From Bacilli bacterium (lineage in GTDB: Bacteria; Bacillota_I; Bacilli_A; RF39; UBA660), in NCBI GenBank assembly GCA_017541885.1, contig JAFXYF010000008.1, positions 1 through 64,000 of the forward strand: a DNA stretch of 64,000 nucleotides. The letters are read 5' to 3'. Numbering within the stretch: position 1 is the stretch's first letter; the number at the start of each line of letters is the position of its first letter. Positions 43,124 to 51,519 of the stretch are shown in pieces. The position numbers and the translations under genes were made by a program. The notes below the pieces were generated by a model that did no database searches, was not told the origin of the DNA, and saw only the letters and a list, made by a program, of their open reading frames with translations.

Positions 43124-43129
43124 TATAAT
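43124..43129 (+). promoter_or_regulatory. -10 box for the 43147-45405 transcript
   Basis: TATAAT immediately after the terminator and 17 nt before ATG 43147. Confidence 0.45.
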
Positions 43130-43146
43130 TAAATTAGGTGATTTTT

Positions 43147-44262
43147 ATGATAGTAAAGAATAATTACAATGAATGTTTAACAAATCTTGCTTGTTCTATT
43201 AGAAAATATTTTGAACTTGATTATAAACATAATACATTAGATTATATTGATAAATTACTAGAAGAATATAATCCTAAAAATGTAGTAGTTTTATTATGTG
43301 ATGGTATGGGTTCTAATATAATGGATAGAATACTATCTAAAGATTCATTCTTAATTAAAAATAGATTAAAAGCTATAACAACAGTATTTCCTGCAACTAC
43401 AGTAGCAGCAACAACATCAATCACAACAGGATTAAATCCAGTAGAATCAGGAATGTTAGGTTGGGATAGTTATTATAAAGATTTAGATAATGTCTATGCT
43501 ACATTCCTAGGATTTAAAAAAGGTTCTGTAGAAGGAGATTTACCAGATCCAGAAGCAAATAAATACAATGAAGAACATATGAAAACTAAAACTATAGCAG
43601 AATACATAAATGAAACAGGAAAATATAAAGGATATAATTTAATGCCATTTGGACAAGATCCATATCTTGATATATATGATATGGATGAAAGAATTATAGA
43701 ATTATGTAAAAGTGATGGTAAGAAATTTATTTATGCTTATGATGAGGATCCTGATCATACAATGCATAGATTAGGATGGGAAGATCCTGAAGTCCAAAAA
43801 ATATTCCATACAATTAACGAAAGAGTTGAAAAACTATCAAAATTAGTAAAAGATACTGTATTTATAGTAGTAGCAGATCATGGACATACTAATGTAGAAA
43901 ATATCTTATTAGAAGATTATCCTAATGTAGTAGATTGTTTAAAAAGAACTACATCTATGGAACCTAGAGCAACAAACTTCTTTATAAAAGAAGATAAGAA
44001 AGATGAGTTTAAAGAATTATTTAATAAATATTTTGGTAATTACTATGATTTATATAGTATAGACGAAGTAATTGAATCTAAACTTTTTGGTGATGGGGAA
44101 GAAAATCCTATTTATAGAGATCTATTAGGAGACTTTTTAGCAATTGCCAAAACTGAAAAAACATTAATTTATGGAAACCAAATGTTTAAATCACATCATG
44201 CAGGATATACTGAAGATGAAATAATGATACCTTTAATAGTATTTAAAACAGAAAAGGAGTAA
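43147..44262 (+). CDS. Alkaline-phosphatase-superfamily phosphodiesterase/nucleotide pyrophosphatase
   Basis: The protein has 371 residues, no signal peptide. VVVLLCDGMGSN carries the first metal-binding Asp, and FPATTVAATTSITTGL the Thr nucleophile region. The other metal ligands are in DEDPDHTMHRLG, VVADHGHTN and KSHHAGYTEDEIMIPL. This is the NPP/PglZ-like fold that hydrolyses phosphodiesters or pyrophosphates. Being cytoplasmic it may act on nucleotides. AGGTGATTTTT precedes ATG 43147. Confidence 0.85.
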   Translation: MIVKNNYNECLTNLACSIRKYFELDYKHNTLDYIDKLLEEYNPKNVVVLLCDGMGSNIMDRILSKDSFLIKNRLKAITTVFPATTVAATTSITTGLNPVESGMLGWDSYYKDLDNVYATFLGFKKGSVEGDLPDPEANKYNEEHMKTKTIAEYINETGKYKGYNLMPFGQDPYLDIYDMDERIIELCKSDGKKFIYAYDEDPDHTMHRLGWEDPEVQKIFHTINERVEKLSKLVKDTVFIVVADHGHTNVENILLEDYPNVVDCLKRTTSMEPRATNFFIKEDKKDEFKELFNKYFGNYYDLYSIDEVIESKLFGDGEENPIYRDLLGDFLAIAKTEKTLIYGNQMFKSHHAGYTEDEIMIPLIVFKTEKE

Positions 44263-44266
44263 ATAT

Positions 44267-44833
44267 ATGGACCGGAATATATTAATATTAGGAGCAGCTA
44301 GAACTGGTAAAACTAGTTTAGCTAAAAAAATAAGTAAAGAATTAGGTTATAGTCTACTTAGAATAGATGATTTAGTAAGTGGATTTGAAGCTTATCCTGA
44401 TTTAAAAATAAGACATGATTATAATGATATAGAAACAGCTCATAATTTAACTCCATTTCTAGAAAAAATGTTAATAGAATTATCTGAAGGAGAATGTTTC
44501 TATGATGGAATTAAATATGTAATAGAAGGTACTCATATAGATTTTGATGAGCTTATGCCATTCTTAGAAGAACATGAAGATAAATATAAAGTAATAGGTT
44601 TAACATATAACTATATTACTGAAGAAGATTTATATAATAATATTAAAAAATATGATACAGAAGATGATTGGACTTATTGGTGCAGTGATGAAGAATTAAA
44701 AGGAAATGTACCATATTTTATAGAAAGAAATAAATTCTTTAACGAAGAATTTGAAAAATATAATATTAAGTCATATGATACTTCATATGATAGAGAAGGA
44801 ACATTTAAAAGAATTATAGGAGATTTAAAATGA
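44267..44833 (+). CDS. P-loop (adenylate-kinase-like) ATPase/kinase
   Basis: The protein has 188 residues. Walker A is GAARTGKTSL (9-18), followed by LLRIDDLVSGFEAYPDL, a typical small-molecule-kinase acceptor loop, and YVIEGTHIDFDEL as Walker B-like strand. It resembles shikimate/adenylate-kinase-type phosphotransferases; the acceptor is unknown. It starts 4 nt after the preceding stop and overlaps the Ham1-type gene by 4 nt. Confidence 0.8.
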   Translation: MDRNILILGAARTGKTSLAKKISKELGYSLLRIDDLVSGFEAYPDLKIRHDYNDIETAHNLTPFLEKMLIELSEGECFYDGIKYVIEGTHIDFDELMPFLEEHEDKYKVIGLTYNYITEEDLYNNIKKYDTEDDWTYWCSDEELKGNVPYFIERNKFFNEEFEKYNIKSYDTSYDREGTFKRIIGDLK

Positions 44834-45405
44834 AAAAGATAACTTATGTTACTGGAAATTGGGCTAAGATAGCAAGTGCTAAGCAATACTTAGAACCATT
44901 AGGCTATGAAATAGATAATATAAAGATAGAAACACCAGAGATACAATCAGATGATGTTACTGAAGTAGCAAAATATTCAGCTAAATGGGCTGCTAATGAA
45001 CTAAATATTCCAGTTATTAAAAATGATACAGGATTCTTTATAAAACATTATAATGGATTTCCTGGAGCATATATGAAATATATGGATGAAACATTAAAAG
45101 TAGATGGATTATTAAAATTAATGGAAGGTGTAGAAGATAGAAGTGCTTATTTAAAAGAAACAATAGCATATTGTGAACCCGGAGGAGAACCAATTGTCTT
45201 TGAAGGTAAAACTGAAGGAACAATAGCTTATGAATCATCTGGAGAATATGGATGGGGAATAATAGATCATGTCTTCATACCAAAAGGAGAGAATAAAACT
45301 CTAGGTAATTTTCCAGATGAAGAAAGATGGAATTTCTGGAGTGTACAAGCATATCTTGATCTAGCAAAATATTTAGATGACAAAGATAAAACTTTTATGA
45401 AATAA
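44830..45405 (+). CDS. Ham1/RdgB-family non-canonical purine NTP pyrophosphatase-like
   Basis: The protein has 191 residues. TYVTGNWAKIASAKQYL is the TGNxxK motif (the usual Glu before the Leu is missing or shifted), with NDTGFFIKHYNGFPGAY for D(D/T)SGL...L.G.PG. Late residues (EYGWGIIDHVFIPKGENKT, then ERWNFWS in place of K..SHR) complete the fold. RdgB enzymes hydrolyse dITP/XTP to monophosphates and clean nucleotide pools. The divergence at several motif positions leaves substrate range open. No terminator follows directly. Confidence 0.82.
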   Translation: MKKITYVTGNWAKIASAKQYLEPLGYEIDNIKIETPEIQSDDVTEVAKYSAKWAANELNIPVIKNDTGFFIKHYNGFPGAYMKYMDETLKVDGLLKLMEGVEDRSAYLKETIAYCEPGGEPIVFEGKTEGTIAYESSGEYGWGIIDHVFIPKGENKTLGNFPDEERWNFWSVQAYLDLAKYLDDKDKTFMK

Positions 45406-45420
45406 ATTTCATATTTGTGA

Positions 45421-45426
45421 TATAAT
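45421..45426 (+). promoter_or_regulatory. -10 box for the 45449-47238 transcript
   Basis: TATAAT 22 nt before ATG 45449, after the Ham1-type gene. Confidence 0.4.
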
Positions 45427-45448
45427 TAAATAGAATCGGAGTGATAAA

Positions 45449-46120
45449 ATGACTTTTAAGTTATTTATTCAAGGTTTAATTAAATTTATTATTGGTATTA
45501 TACTTGTAGGATTATTAATATTTATACCTGCTGGAAGTATAAATTTTACAAAAGGTTGGTTATTTATGGGATTATTATTTATACCAATGTTTATTGTAGG
45601 AATAATTCTAATGATATTTAATCCTAAATTGCTAGAAAGAAGATTAAATGCCAAAGAAAAAGAAAATGATCAAAAAATAGTATTATTACTTAGTGGAATA
45701 GTATTTATATTAGGATTTATAATTTGTGGCCTAAACTATAGATTTAATTGGTTTAGAATGCCTTATAGATTAACATATATATTTTCTATTATGTTTTTAA
45801 TATTCTATTTCTTATATTGTGAAATATTAAGAGAAAATCCTTTTCTTAATAGAACAATAGAAGTAAGAAAAGATGATAAAGTAATTGATACTGGTTTTTA
45901 TGCCGTAGTAAGACATCCAATGTATTCAATTACATTAATGTTATTCTTACTAATTCCCTTAGTATTAGGAAGTATTCATGCATTCTTTATATTTTTATTA
46001 TTTCCAATAATATTTATAAAAAGAATAATAAATGAAGAAAAAGTCTTAGAAAAAGATCTAAAAGGATATATTGAATATAAAAAGAAAGTAAAATATCGAT
46101 TAATTCCATTTGTTTGGTAG
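45449..46120 (+). CDS. ICMT-like membrane methyltransferase family protein (second copy)
   Basis: The protein has 223 residues with five TM helices. The C-terminal motif VIDTGFYAVVRHPMYSITL and the final NEEKVLEKDLKGYIEYKKKV match the isoprenylcysteine carboxyl methyltransferase/PEMT SAM-binding region. It is related in family, not closely in sequence, to the protein at 10497. The presence of a metal exporter downstream gives no hint to the substrate. CGGAGTGAT precedes the ATG. Confidence 0.8.
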   Translation: MTFKLFIQGLIKFIIGIILVGLLIFIPAGSINFTKGWLFMGLLFIPMFIVGIILMIFNPKLLERRLNAKEKENDQKIVLLLSGIVFILGFIICGLNYRFNWFRMPYRLTYIFSIMFLIFYFLYCEILRENPFLNRTIEVRKDDKVIDTGFYAVVRHPMYSITLMLFLLIPLVLGSIHAFFIFLLFPIIFIKRIINEEKVLEKDLKGYIEYKKKVKYRLIPFVW

Positions 46121-46128
46121 GTGATTAT

Positions 46129-46350
46129 ATGAGTTTAGCAATATTAATGAGTGTATTTGGACTATTAATATTACTCTGTGGTCTATATTTATATACAGGT
46201 CATAAAAATGAAATATTATTATGGAAAGTACATGATATTAAAAATTTTCCAATGAGTGAAGTAAAAAAAGTAGGATTTTGGACAATGGTCTCAAGTTTAA
46301 TACCATTTATTATTGCTTTACTAAGTGTAATTTTTGGATGGAGTGATTAA
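46129..46350 (+). CDS. Small two-TM membrane protein
   Basis: The protein has 73 residues. Two hydrophobic helices (about 2-22 and 46-68) flank KNEILLWKVHDIKNFPMSEVKK, which resembles the short SLATT/DUF3899-like loops but is not assignable. ATG 46129 is after GGTGATTAT; the in-frame TTG at 46114 lies in the upstream gene. Its stop abuts the ATG of the CDF gene, so they are probably coupled. Confidence 0.65.
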   Translation: MSLAILMSVFGLLILLCGLYLYTGHKNEILLWKVHDIKNFPMSEVKKVGFWTMVSSLIPFIIALLSVIFGWSD

Positions 46351-47238
46351 ATGAAAACAGAAAAGAATATATTAATTGCATTTTTATTAAATATATCATT
46401 TGCAATATTTGAGTTTTTTGGAGGAGTATTTACTAATTCAGTAGCAATACTGTCTGACTCAGTACATGATTTAGGAGATGCCTTATCTATTGGTATTTCA
46501 TTCTTCCTAGAAAAGAAAAGTAAAAAGAAAGCAGATAATAAATATACTTATGGATATATTAGATATTCAGTACTAGGAGGAGTAATTACTACTACAATTT
46601 TATTAGTAGGATCAATTCTAGTAATAATAGGAGCTTGTAAGAGACTAATTAATCCAGAAGAAGTAAATTATAGTAGAATGATTATATTTGCTTTATTTGG
46701 AGTAATTCTTAACTTTATAGCAGCCTATGTAACTCGTGAAGGAGATTCTATTAACCAAAGAAGTGTTAATCTTCACATGTTAGAAGATGTATTAGGATGG
46801 ATTGTAGTACTAGTAGGAGCAATTATAATGAACTTTACTGATATTAGTATAATTGATCCAATTATGAGTATAGGAGTATCAACTTATATTCTTTTCCATT
46901 CATTAAAGAACTTTAAAATAATATTAGATTTATTCTTAGAGAAAACTCCAAAAGATATAGATATAGATGAATTAAAAGAACATTTAATTAAAATTGATGG
47001 AGTAGAGGATATTCATCATATTCATGTATGGAGTATAGATGGATATCATAACTATGCTACAATGCATATAGTTACAAAAAGTAAAGATATAGCTCATATT
47101 AAAAAAGAAATAAGAGAAGAATTAAATGAACATAATATTGGACATTCAATTCTAGAAACAGAAGATGAAGTATGTGATGAAATAGAATGTAAAACATGTG
47201 AAAATATAGAAATTCATCACCACCATCATCACCATTAG
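46351..47238 (+). CDS. CDF-family cation efflux transporter with C-terminal poly-His
   Basis: The protein has 295 residues with six TM helices. The transport-site motif in TM2 is SDSVHDLGDALSIG (HxxxD) and in TM5 LHMLEDVLGW (HxxxD), as in Zn2+/Cd2+/Fe2+ exporters of the CzcD/FieF type. The cytoplasmic C-terminal domain (DGVEDIHHIHVWSIDG) is the usual CDF dimer domain. The end is unusual: CDEIECKTCENIEI then seven His, likely a metal-binding or sensor tail. It exchanges divalent metal for protons. Confidence 0.93.
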   Translation: MKTEKNILIAFLLNISFAIFEFFGGVFTNSVAILSDSVHDLGDALSIGISFFLEKKSKKKADNKYTYGYIRYSVLGGVITTTILLVGSILVIIGACKRLINPEEVNYSRMIIFALFGVILNFIAAYVTREGDSINQRSVNLHMLEDVLGWIVVLVGAIIMNFTDISIIDPIMSIGVSTYILFHSLKNFKIILDLFLEKTPKDIDIDELKEHLIKIDGVEDIHHIHVWSIDGYHNYATMHIVTKSKDIAHIKKEIREELNEHNIGHSILETEDEVCDEIECKTCENIEIHHHHHHH

Positions 47239-47267
47239 TTGACAAAAACCAACAAATGTTGTATAAT
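47239..47267 (+). promoter_or_regulatory. Perfect-consensus sigma-A promoter
   Basis: TTGACA (47239-47244), 17-bp spacer, TATAAT (47262-47267). It overlaps the poly-His gene end by no bases and drives the leader described next. Confidence 0.85.
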
Positions 47268-47430
47268 TAGTCTCGTAATAAATCAATTAGTTATTCGCGT
47301 TTTATTACCAGGCACTTTAAATAGTGGGGTTAACAATGATAAGAACCTAAGAATCTCATCATGAATGACAAAAAAATATCGCAGAATTTTTGTGGTAGGT
47401 TTTGCTGTTCATGAAAGGAGGTTCTTTTTT
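47268..47430 (+). promoter_or_regulatory. Structured 5' leader with potential leader peptide and attenuator terminator
   Basis: GTAATAAA/TTTATTAC (47275-47282/47301-47308) and CACT/AGTG form early stems. GGGG (47326-47329) precedes ATG 47336 by 6 nt; the frame reads M-I-R-T-stop (47336-47350). AAGAACCT (47341-47348) pairs with AGGTTCTT (47419-47426) and inside it TCATGAA with TTCATGA and ACAAAAA with TTTTTGT, followed by a T run: a long terminator. GGTT (47328-47331) can instead pair with AACC (47344-47347). This suggests transcription attenuation upstream of the methyltransferase. No known riboswitch or T-box motif is seen. Confidence 0.6.
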
Positions 47431-47467
47431 AATACCACAATAAAGAAATAAAGAAAGAGGTAATAAT

Positions 47468-48235
47468 ATGAAAAACAAAGAATTTGATTTTTATGAAGAA
47501 GTAAAAAATTGGAGTTTTGATGAATTTCAAATAGAGTCAGAAGATTTAACTTTATGGGACTTGTATGAAGAACTTGCTAAAGTTGCAACAAAAGATTCAA
47601 AGGTATTAGATTTAGGAACTGGTGGAGGAGAAAAAGTATTAAAATCATTCCCAGAATGTGCTGAAATACTAGGAACAGATTATTCTCCAGCAATGATTGA
47701 AACAGCAAATGAAAATTTAAAAAAATCAGGAAGAAAAAACATTGCTTTCAAAGTAATGGACAATTTAAACATAGATGTAGCAAATGATTACTTCGATGTC
47801 GTAGTTGCAAGAAACACTGTAACTGATCCAAAACAAATCTACAAAGCATTAAAAAAAGGTGGATACCTATTAATAAGAGGTGTAGACAAAGATGACTGTC
47901 ATGCTTTAAAAATGATGTTTGGAAGAGGTCAAGGTTACAAAGATGCAAAACCAATAAGCATAGTAGATTATGAAAATGTAATAAATGCAGGATTCAAAGA
48001 TGTTGAATTAATACCAATTCATGAAAGAGAGTATTTCAAAAACAGAGAATTATTCAAAGTATTCTTACAAAAAGTTCCAATAATTGATGATTTTTCTGAA
48101 ATGGAATCAAATGAAAACTATGAAAAAACTGAAATTGATGATGAAACTCTAGACAAATACATAAAAGAAAACACATATGATGGAAAAATAAGACTTCTAA
48201 GAAGATATTATGGAATTGTCGCAAGAAAAAAATAA
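47468..48235 (+). CDS. Class I SAM-dependent methyltransferase
   Basis: The protein has 255 residues. The N-terminus is acidic/aromatic; the SAM motif I is VLDLGTGGGEKVL, the post-I acidic position is in LGTDYSPAMIETA, motif IV is YFDVVVARNTV, and GYLLIRGVDKDD follows. No TM. It probably methylates a small molecule or RNA. The leader upstream suggests inducible expression, and by analogy with erm-type genes a resistance role is possible, but the family is not Erm. AAAGAGGTAAT precedes the ATG. Confidence 0.85.
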   Translation: MKNKEFDFYEEVKNWSFDEFQIESEDLTLWDLYEELAKVATKDSKVLDLGTGGGEKVLKSFPECAEILGTDYSPAMIETANENLKKSGRKNIAFKVMDNLNIDVANDYFDVVVARNTVTDPKQIYKALKKGGYLLIRGVDKDDCHALKMMFGRGQGYKDAKPISIVDYENVINAGFKDVELIPIHEREYFKNRELFKVFLQKVPIIDDFSEMESNENYEKTEIDDETLDKYIKENTYDGKIRLLRRYYGIVARKK

Positions 48236-48249
48236 ATTTTCATAAAAAT

Positions 48250-48284
48250 ATAAAGATAGTACTTTTAAGTACTATCTTTTTTTG
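48250..48284 (+). terminator. Rho-independent terminator
   Basis: AAAGATAGTACTT-TT-AAGTACTATCTTT, a perfect 13-bp stem, then T run. Confidence 0.9.
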
Positions 48285-48285
48285 C

Positions 48286-48291
48286 TATAAT
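48286..48291 (+). promoter_or_regulatory. -10 box for the PfkB-Smr pair
   Basis: TATAAT two bases after the terminator T run and 24 nt before ATG 48316. Confidence 0.45.
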
Positions 48292-48315
48292 GTTTATGAT
48301 AAGAAGGTGTTTGGA

Positions 48316-49215
48316 ATGAAAGCAGTGTGTGTAGGGCATTCAACATTTGATACTACATTACCAATGGAAAATTACCCAGTAGAAAATACAAAAAACCGTA
48401 TAAATAAACATATAGAATGTGGTGGAGGGCCTGCTTCTAACGGAGGATATCTACTAGCTAAATGGGGAATGGAAACTACAATGGTATCTATTGTTGGTGA
48501 TGATTACTATGGAGATCAAGTAATTAAAGATTTTGAAGAGATTGGTGCAAATACAGAGTATTTAATAAAATATCCAAATCACCATACATCAAGTAGTTAT
48601 ATTATTGCTAATATGAGTAATGGTTCAAGAACAGTAATTACTGCAAAAAGAGATCCAATACTTAAACTAGATAGACCTGTAGAAATATATGACGCAGATG
48701 TAATACTAATTGATGGAGAACACCCTAAAACAGCAAGAGAAGTATTAAAGAAAAATCCTAATGCAATATCAGTATTAGATGCAGGAAGATTAAACGAACA
48801 TACTAGAAGTTTAGGAAAATTAGTTACATATGTAGTATGTAGTCATGATTTTGCAGAAGAATTCACTGGTAAAAAAACAGATATAAGAGACTTTAATACA
48901 TTAAAAGAAATATATAGAGAATTAAAAAGATACTTTAGAACAAATATAATAATTACATTAGAAGCAAATGGATCTTTTACAGAAATAGATGGTAAATTTA
49001 AAATAATTCCATCAGTAAAAGTAAAAGCAATTGATTCAACAGGAGCTGGCGACATCTTTCATGGAGCTTTTACATACTTTATAGGTATGGGTTATCCTTT
49101 AGAAGAAGCAATAAGATATGCATCAATAACAGGTGCAATAAGTGTTACTAGAATAGGTTCTAGATTCTCTATTCCATTATTATCAGAAGTATTAGAATAC
49201 GATGAAGTTATATAG
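48316..49215 (+). CDS. PfkB-family carbohydrate kinase
   Basis: The protein has 299 residues. The N-terminal motif is ECGGGPASNGGYLLAKWG (sugar and anion contacts) and the C-terminal PfkB signature DSTGAGDIFHGAFTYF contains the catalytic Asp. The length and pattern resemble ribokinase/adenosine-kinase-like enzymes; the sugar is not predictable. ATG 48316 follows AAGGTGTT. Its end overlaps the Smr gene by 14 nt. Confidence 0.88.
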   Translation: MKAVCVGHSTFDTTLPMENYPVENTKNRINKHIECGGGPASNGGYLLAKWGMETTMVSIVGDDYYGDQVIKDFEEIGANTEYLIKYPNHHTSSSYIIANMSNGSRTVITAKRDPILKLDRPVEIYDADVILIDGEHPKTAREVLKKNPNAISVLDAGRLNEHTRSLGKLVTYVVCSHDFAEEFTGKKTDIRDFNTLKEIYRELKRYFRTNIIITLEANGSFTEIDGKFKIIPSVKVKAIDSTGAGDIFHGAFTYFIGMGYPLEEAIRYASITGAISVTRIGSRFSIPLLSEVLEYDEVI

Positions 49216-49450
49216 TAGAATGCCTACTTTAGATCTTCATGGATATGATAGAGACTATAGTAGAATATTAATAAATGACTTTATAGAAGACCAAATAAAG
49301 CAAAAAAATAAAGAATTAATTATAGTACATGGAATAGGTACTGGAGTACTAAAAAAGATGACTCAAGAAACATTAAAGAAAAATAAGCATGTAAAAGAAT
49401 ATAAAATTGATAATTTTAACGATGGAATGACTGTTGTCACACTTAAATAA
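49202..49450 (+). CDS. Stand-alone Smr domain protein
   Basis: The protein has 82 residues. LDLHGYDRDYSRILINDFI contains the LDLHG motif and IIVHGIGTGVL the HGxGxG motif, both hallmarks of the MutS2 C-terminal Smr endonuclease/RNA-binding domain. Stand-alone Smr proteins are nicking nucleases or mRNA/ribosome-associated factors. Too short for the MutS2 ATPase. It starts within the PfkB gene. Confidence 0.85.
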   Translation: MKLYSRMPTLDLHGYDRDYSRILINDFIEDQIKQKNKELIIVHGIGTGVLKKMTQETLKKNKHVKEYKIDNFNDGMTVVTLK

Positions 49451-49454
49451 AAGT

Positions 49455-49483
49455 TTGACTTAACAGTCATTTTGTGTTATTAT
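49455..49483 (+). promoter_or_regulatory. Sigma-A promoter of the large envelope operon
   Basis: TTGACT (49455-49460), 17-bp spacer, TATTAT (49478-49483). The G-rich ribosome-binding site GGGAGGGGG follows before ATG 49516. Confidence 0.7.
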
Positions 49484-49515
49484 AGTGAGCATGTGTAACC
49501 GGGAGGGGGAATATT

Positions 49516-51507
49516 ATGTACACTGAAGAGTACGAAAAAAGAGGTTATCCTATCAGAAGTTTCTTAATTAAGCTTCTATTGGTGGTAATATTTGTACTAT
49601 TATTAGTATGGTTATTATCAAAATTTGTGTTACCTAAACTTAATTCTTCTAATACAACAAATAATGCAAGTTGTAAGGGTAGTACAACTTGTGAAGTATT
49701 AGGTTTAGATGCATTAACTTCTCAAATCTTTGCAAATAATCTTGAAAAGATGAGAGATGCAGCAATCACTTACTATACAGCTGAAAGACTTCCAGCTACA
49801 ATAGGTGAAAGCAAACAAATGACTTTAGGTGAAATGATTGAGAAAAAATTAGTCGTTCCACTAATAGACAAAAATAATAAAGCCGTAGATGTTGATAAGA
49901 GTTATGTAAAAATAACAAAAATGAATGATGAATATCTTCTTAAGGTAAACATCAAAGATAGTGAAAAAGAGGATTATATTCTAGTTCACTTAGGATGTTA
50001 TGCTTACTGTGAGTCTTATATATGTCAAAAACAAACTACTCAAAAAAGCTCAGGATCAAAAGTTACTCCTGTTGTACCAATAACACCTGTAACTCCAAAA
50101 CCTGTGCCACCAACTCCAGATGCAGATGTTAATCCAAAATGTAAACAAGTAGGAAATAAATACTACGATAAAAATGGAAACAGAGTATCAGAAGTTGATT
50201 ATATTAAGAGTTGCCAAAATCCAAAATGTAAGATTGTAAATGGATATTACTTTGATAAGAATGGTAATTCAACTACGAAGTCTAAATATGAAAAAGAATG
50301 TACTACACCAGTAACTTACAAATGTGTTGAAAAGAATGGTAAATACTATGATAAAAACGGAAATGCTGTAAGTGAAGTAAATTACATTATTAGCTGTCAA
50401 GCTCCAGTATGTAAGGTAGTTAACGGTTACTACTTTGGTAAACATGGAACTAATGTAAGTAAAGCTAATTATGATAAACAATGTGGTACACCAACACCAA
50501 CAGTTCACAAATGTGAATACTACGATGGTAAATATTACGATAAAGATGGTAATACTGTAAGTGAAGTAAATTACATTATTAGTTGCCAAGCTCCAAAATG
50601 TAAAGTAGTTAATGGATACTATTTTGGTAAATATGGAACAAACGTAAGTAAAGCAAAATATGAAAAACAATGTGGAGAAAAAGAATACGTTTGGGAATAT
50701 ACAAGAACTACAAATACTGAGTTCAGTGACTGGACTAATTGGAGTGACTGGAACAAAACAGACTGTGCTACAGAAGAAGTAAATTGTAGTAATAGTGATG
50801 CATCATGTTTATTCAAACTACAAAAATTAACTAGAAAAGAAAAGATTGGAAATTATCAAAAGACTTATTCAAAAACTAGACCAATGGTTAGACAAACAGG
50901 TTCTTATGAAATTAAATCTTGTTCTAATTACAATTATGTAGAAATTAATAAGACATTATATGCTACAACTACTACAACTTCATATACAACTATTAATACT
51001 ATTACAACAACTACACAATCAAGTAATGGTACATGGAAGTATAATGGTAGAGCAAGTTATAGTAATCCACCAACAGATACAGCAAATACACATTATAAAT
51101 TTGTAGGAGCTGATTATAGTTATTGTAGTGAAACATGTACTACATTACCAAATTATTACTATGATTCATATACATATACTGGTGGTTTAGCTACAGTTAG
51201 CTCAACTACTTCATCTACAACAACTGCAGGAACTCCATTAAGTGAGACTCATGTTGCTGGTCAAACTACTAGCTACGCTGCAAGTTGTGGATCATACGTT
51301 GTTAAAACAGTTCCAATCTACGGAACAGTAACAGTAACAGAAAAAGCTACTAGAACAGAACCTTTATATGGTGATGTATGTTATAAGAGTACAAAATCAA
51401 GATCTATTGTTAAACCTGGAAAAACTGAAACTACATGGAGTAAGTATAATGATTCAGCATTAATTAATGCAGGATGGACAATGACAGGAAACAAGAAGGA
51501 AAAGTAA
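49516..51507 (+). CDS. Membrane-anchored Cys-repeat envelope protein
   Basis: The protein has 663 residues. A cytoplasmic stub and TM helix (about 15-37) are followed by a globular domain with four to six Cys (SCKGSTTCEVLGLDALTS, LGCYAYCESYIC), then a Pro/Val linker. Six alternating repeats follow (about 208-393; DNA 50140-50690): type A KYYDKxGNxVSEVxYIxSC and type B CKxVNGYYFxKxGxxxSKxxY. After these comes WTNWSDWNKTDC, like a thrombospondin-1 W-x-x-W core, then a Ser/Thr-rich tail with paired Cys. A disulfide-stabilised extracellular protein; function unknown. Strong promoter and ribosome-binding site imply high expression. Confidence 0.75.
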   Translation: MYTEEYEKRGYPIRSFLIKLLLVVIFVLLLVWLLSKFVLPKLNSSNTTNNASCKGSTTCEVLGLDALTSQIFANNLEKMRDAAITYYTAERLPATIGESKQMTLGEMIEKKLVVPLIDKNNKAVDVDKSYVKITKMNDEYLLKVNIKDSEKEDYILVHLGCYAYCESYICQKQTTQKSSGSKVTPVVPITPVTPKPVPPTPDADVNPKCKQVGNKYYDKNGNRVSEVDYIKSCQNPKCKIVNGYYFDKNGNSTTKSKYEKECTTPVTYKCVEKNGKYYDKNGNAVSEVNYIISCQAPVCKVVNGYYFGKHGTNVSKANYDKQCGTPTPTVHKCEYYDGKYYDKDGNTVSEVNYIISCQAPKCKVVNGYYFGKYGTNVSKAKYEKQCGEKEYVWEYTRTTNTEFSDWTNWSDWNKTDCATEEVNCSNSDASCLFKLQKLTRKEKIGNYQKTYSKTRPMVRQTGSYEIKSCSNYNYVEINKTLYATTTTTSYTTINTITTTTQSSNGTWKYNGRASYSNPPTDTANTHYKFVGADYSYCSETCTTLPNYYYDSYTYTGGLATVSSTTSSTTTAGTPLSETHVAGQTTSYAASCGSYVVKTVPIYGTVTVTEKATRTEPLYGDVCYKSTKSRSIVKPGKTETTWSKYNDSALINAGWTMTGNKKEK

Positions 51508-51519
51508 GGGGGAATTTAG

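Noticed and set aside
47217-47238. Poly-His tail as vector contamination
   Set aside because: It is continuous with native coding sequence and followed by a native promoter and leader without vector-like sequence.
47268-47430. T-box riboswitch
   Set aside because: The AGGGTGGNACCGCG antiterminator core and a specifier loop are missing, and the downstream gene is not an amino-acid gene.
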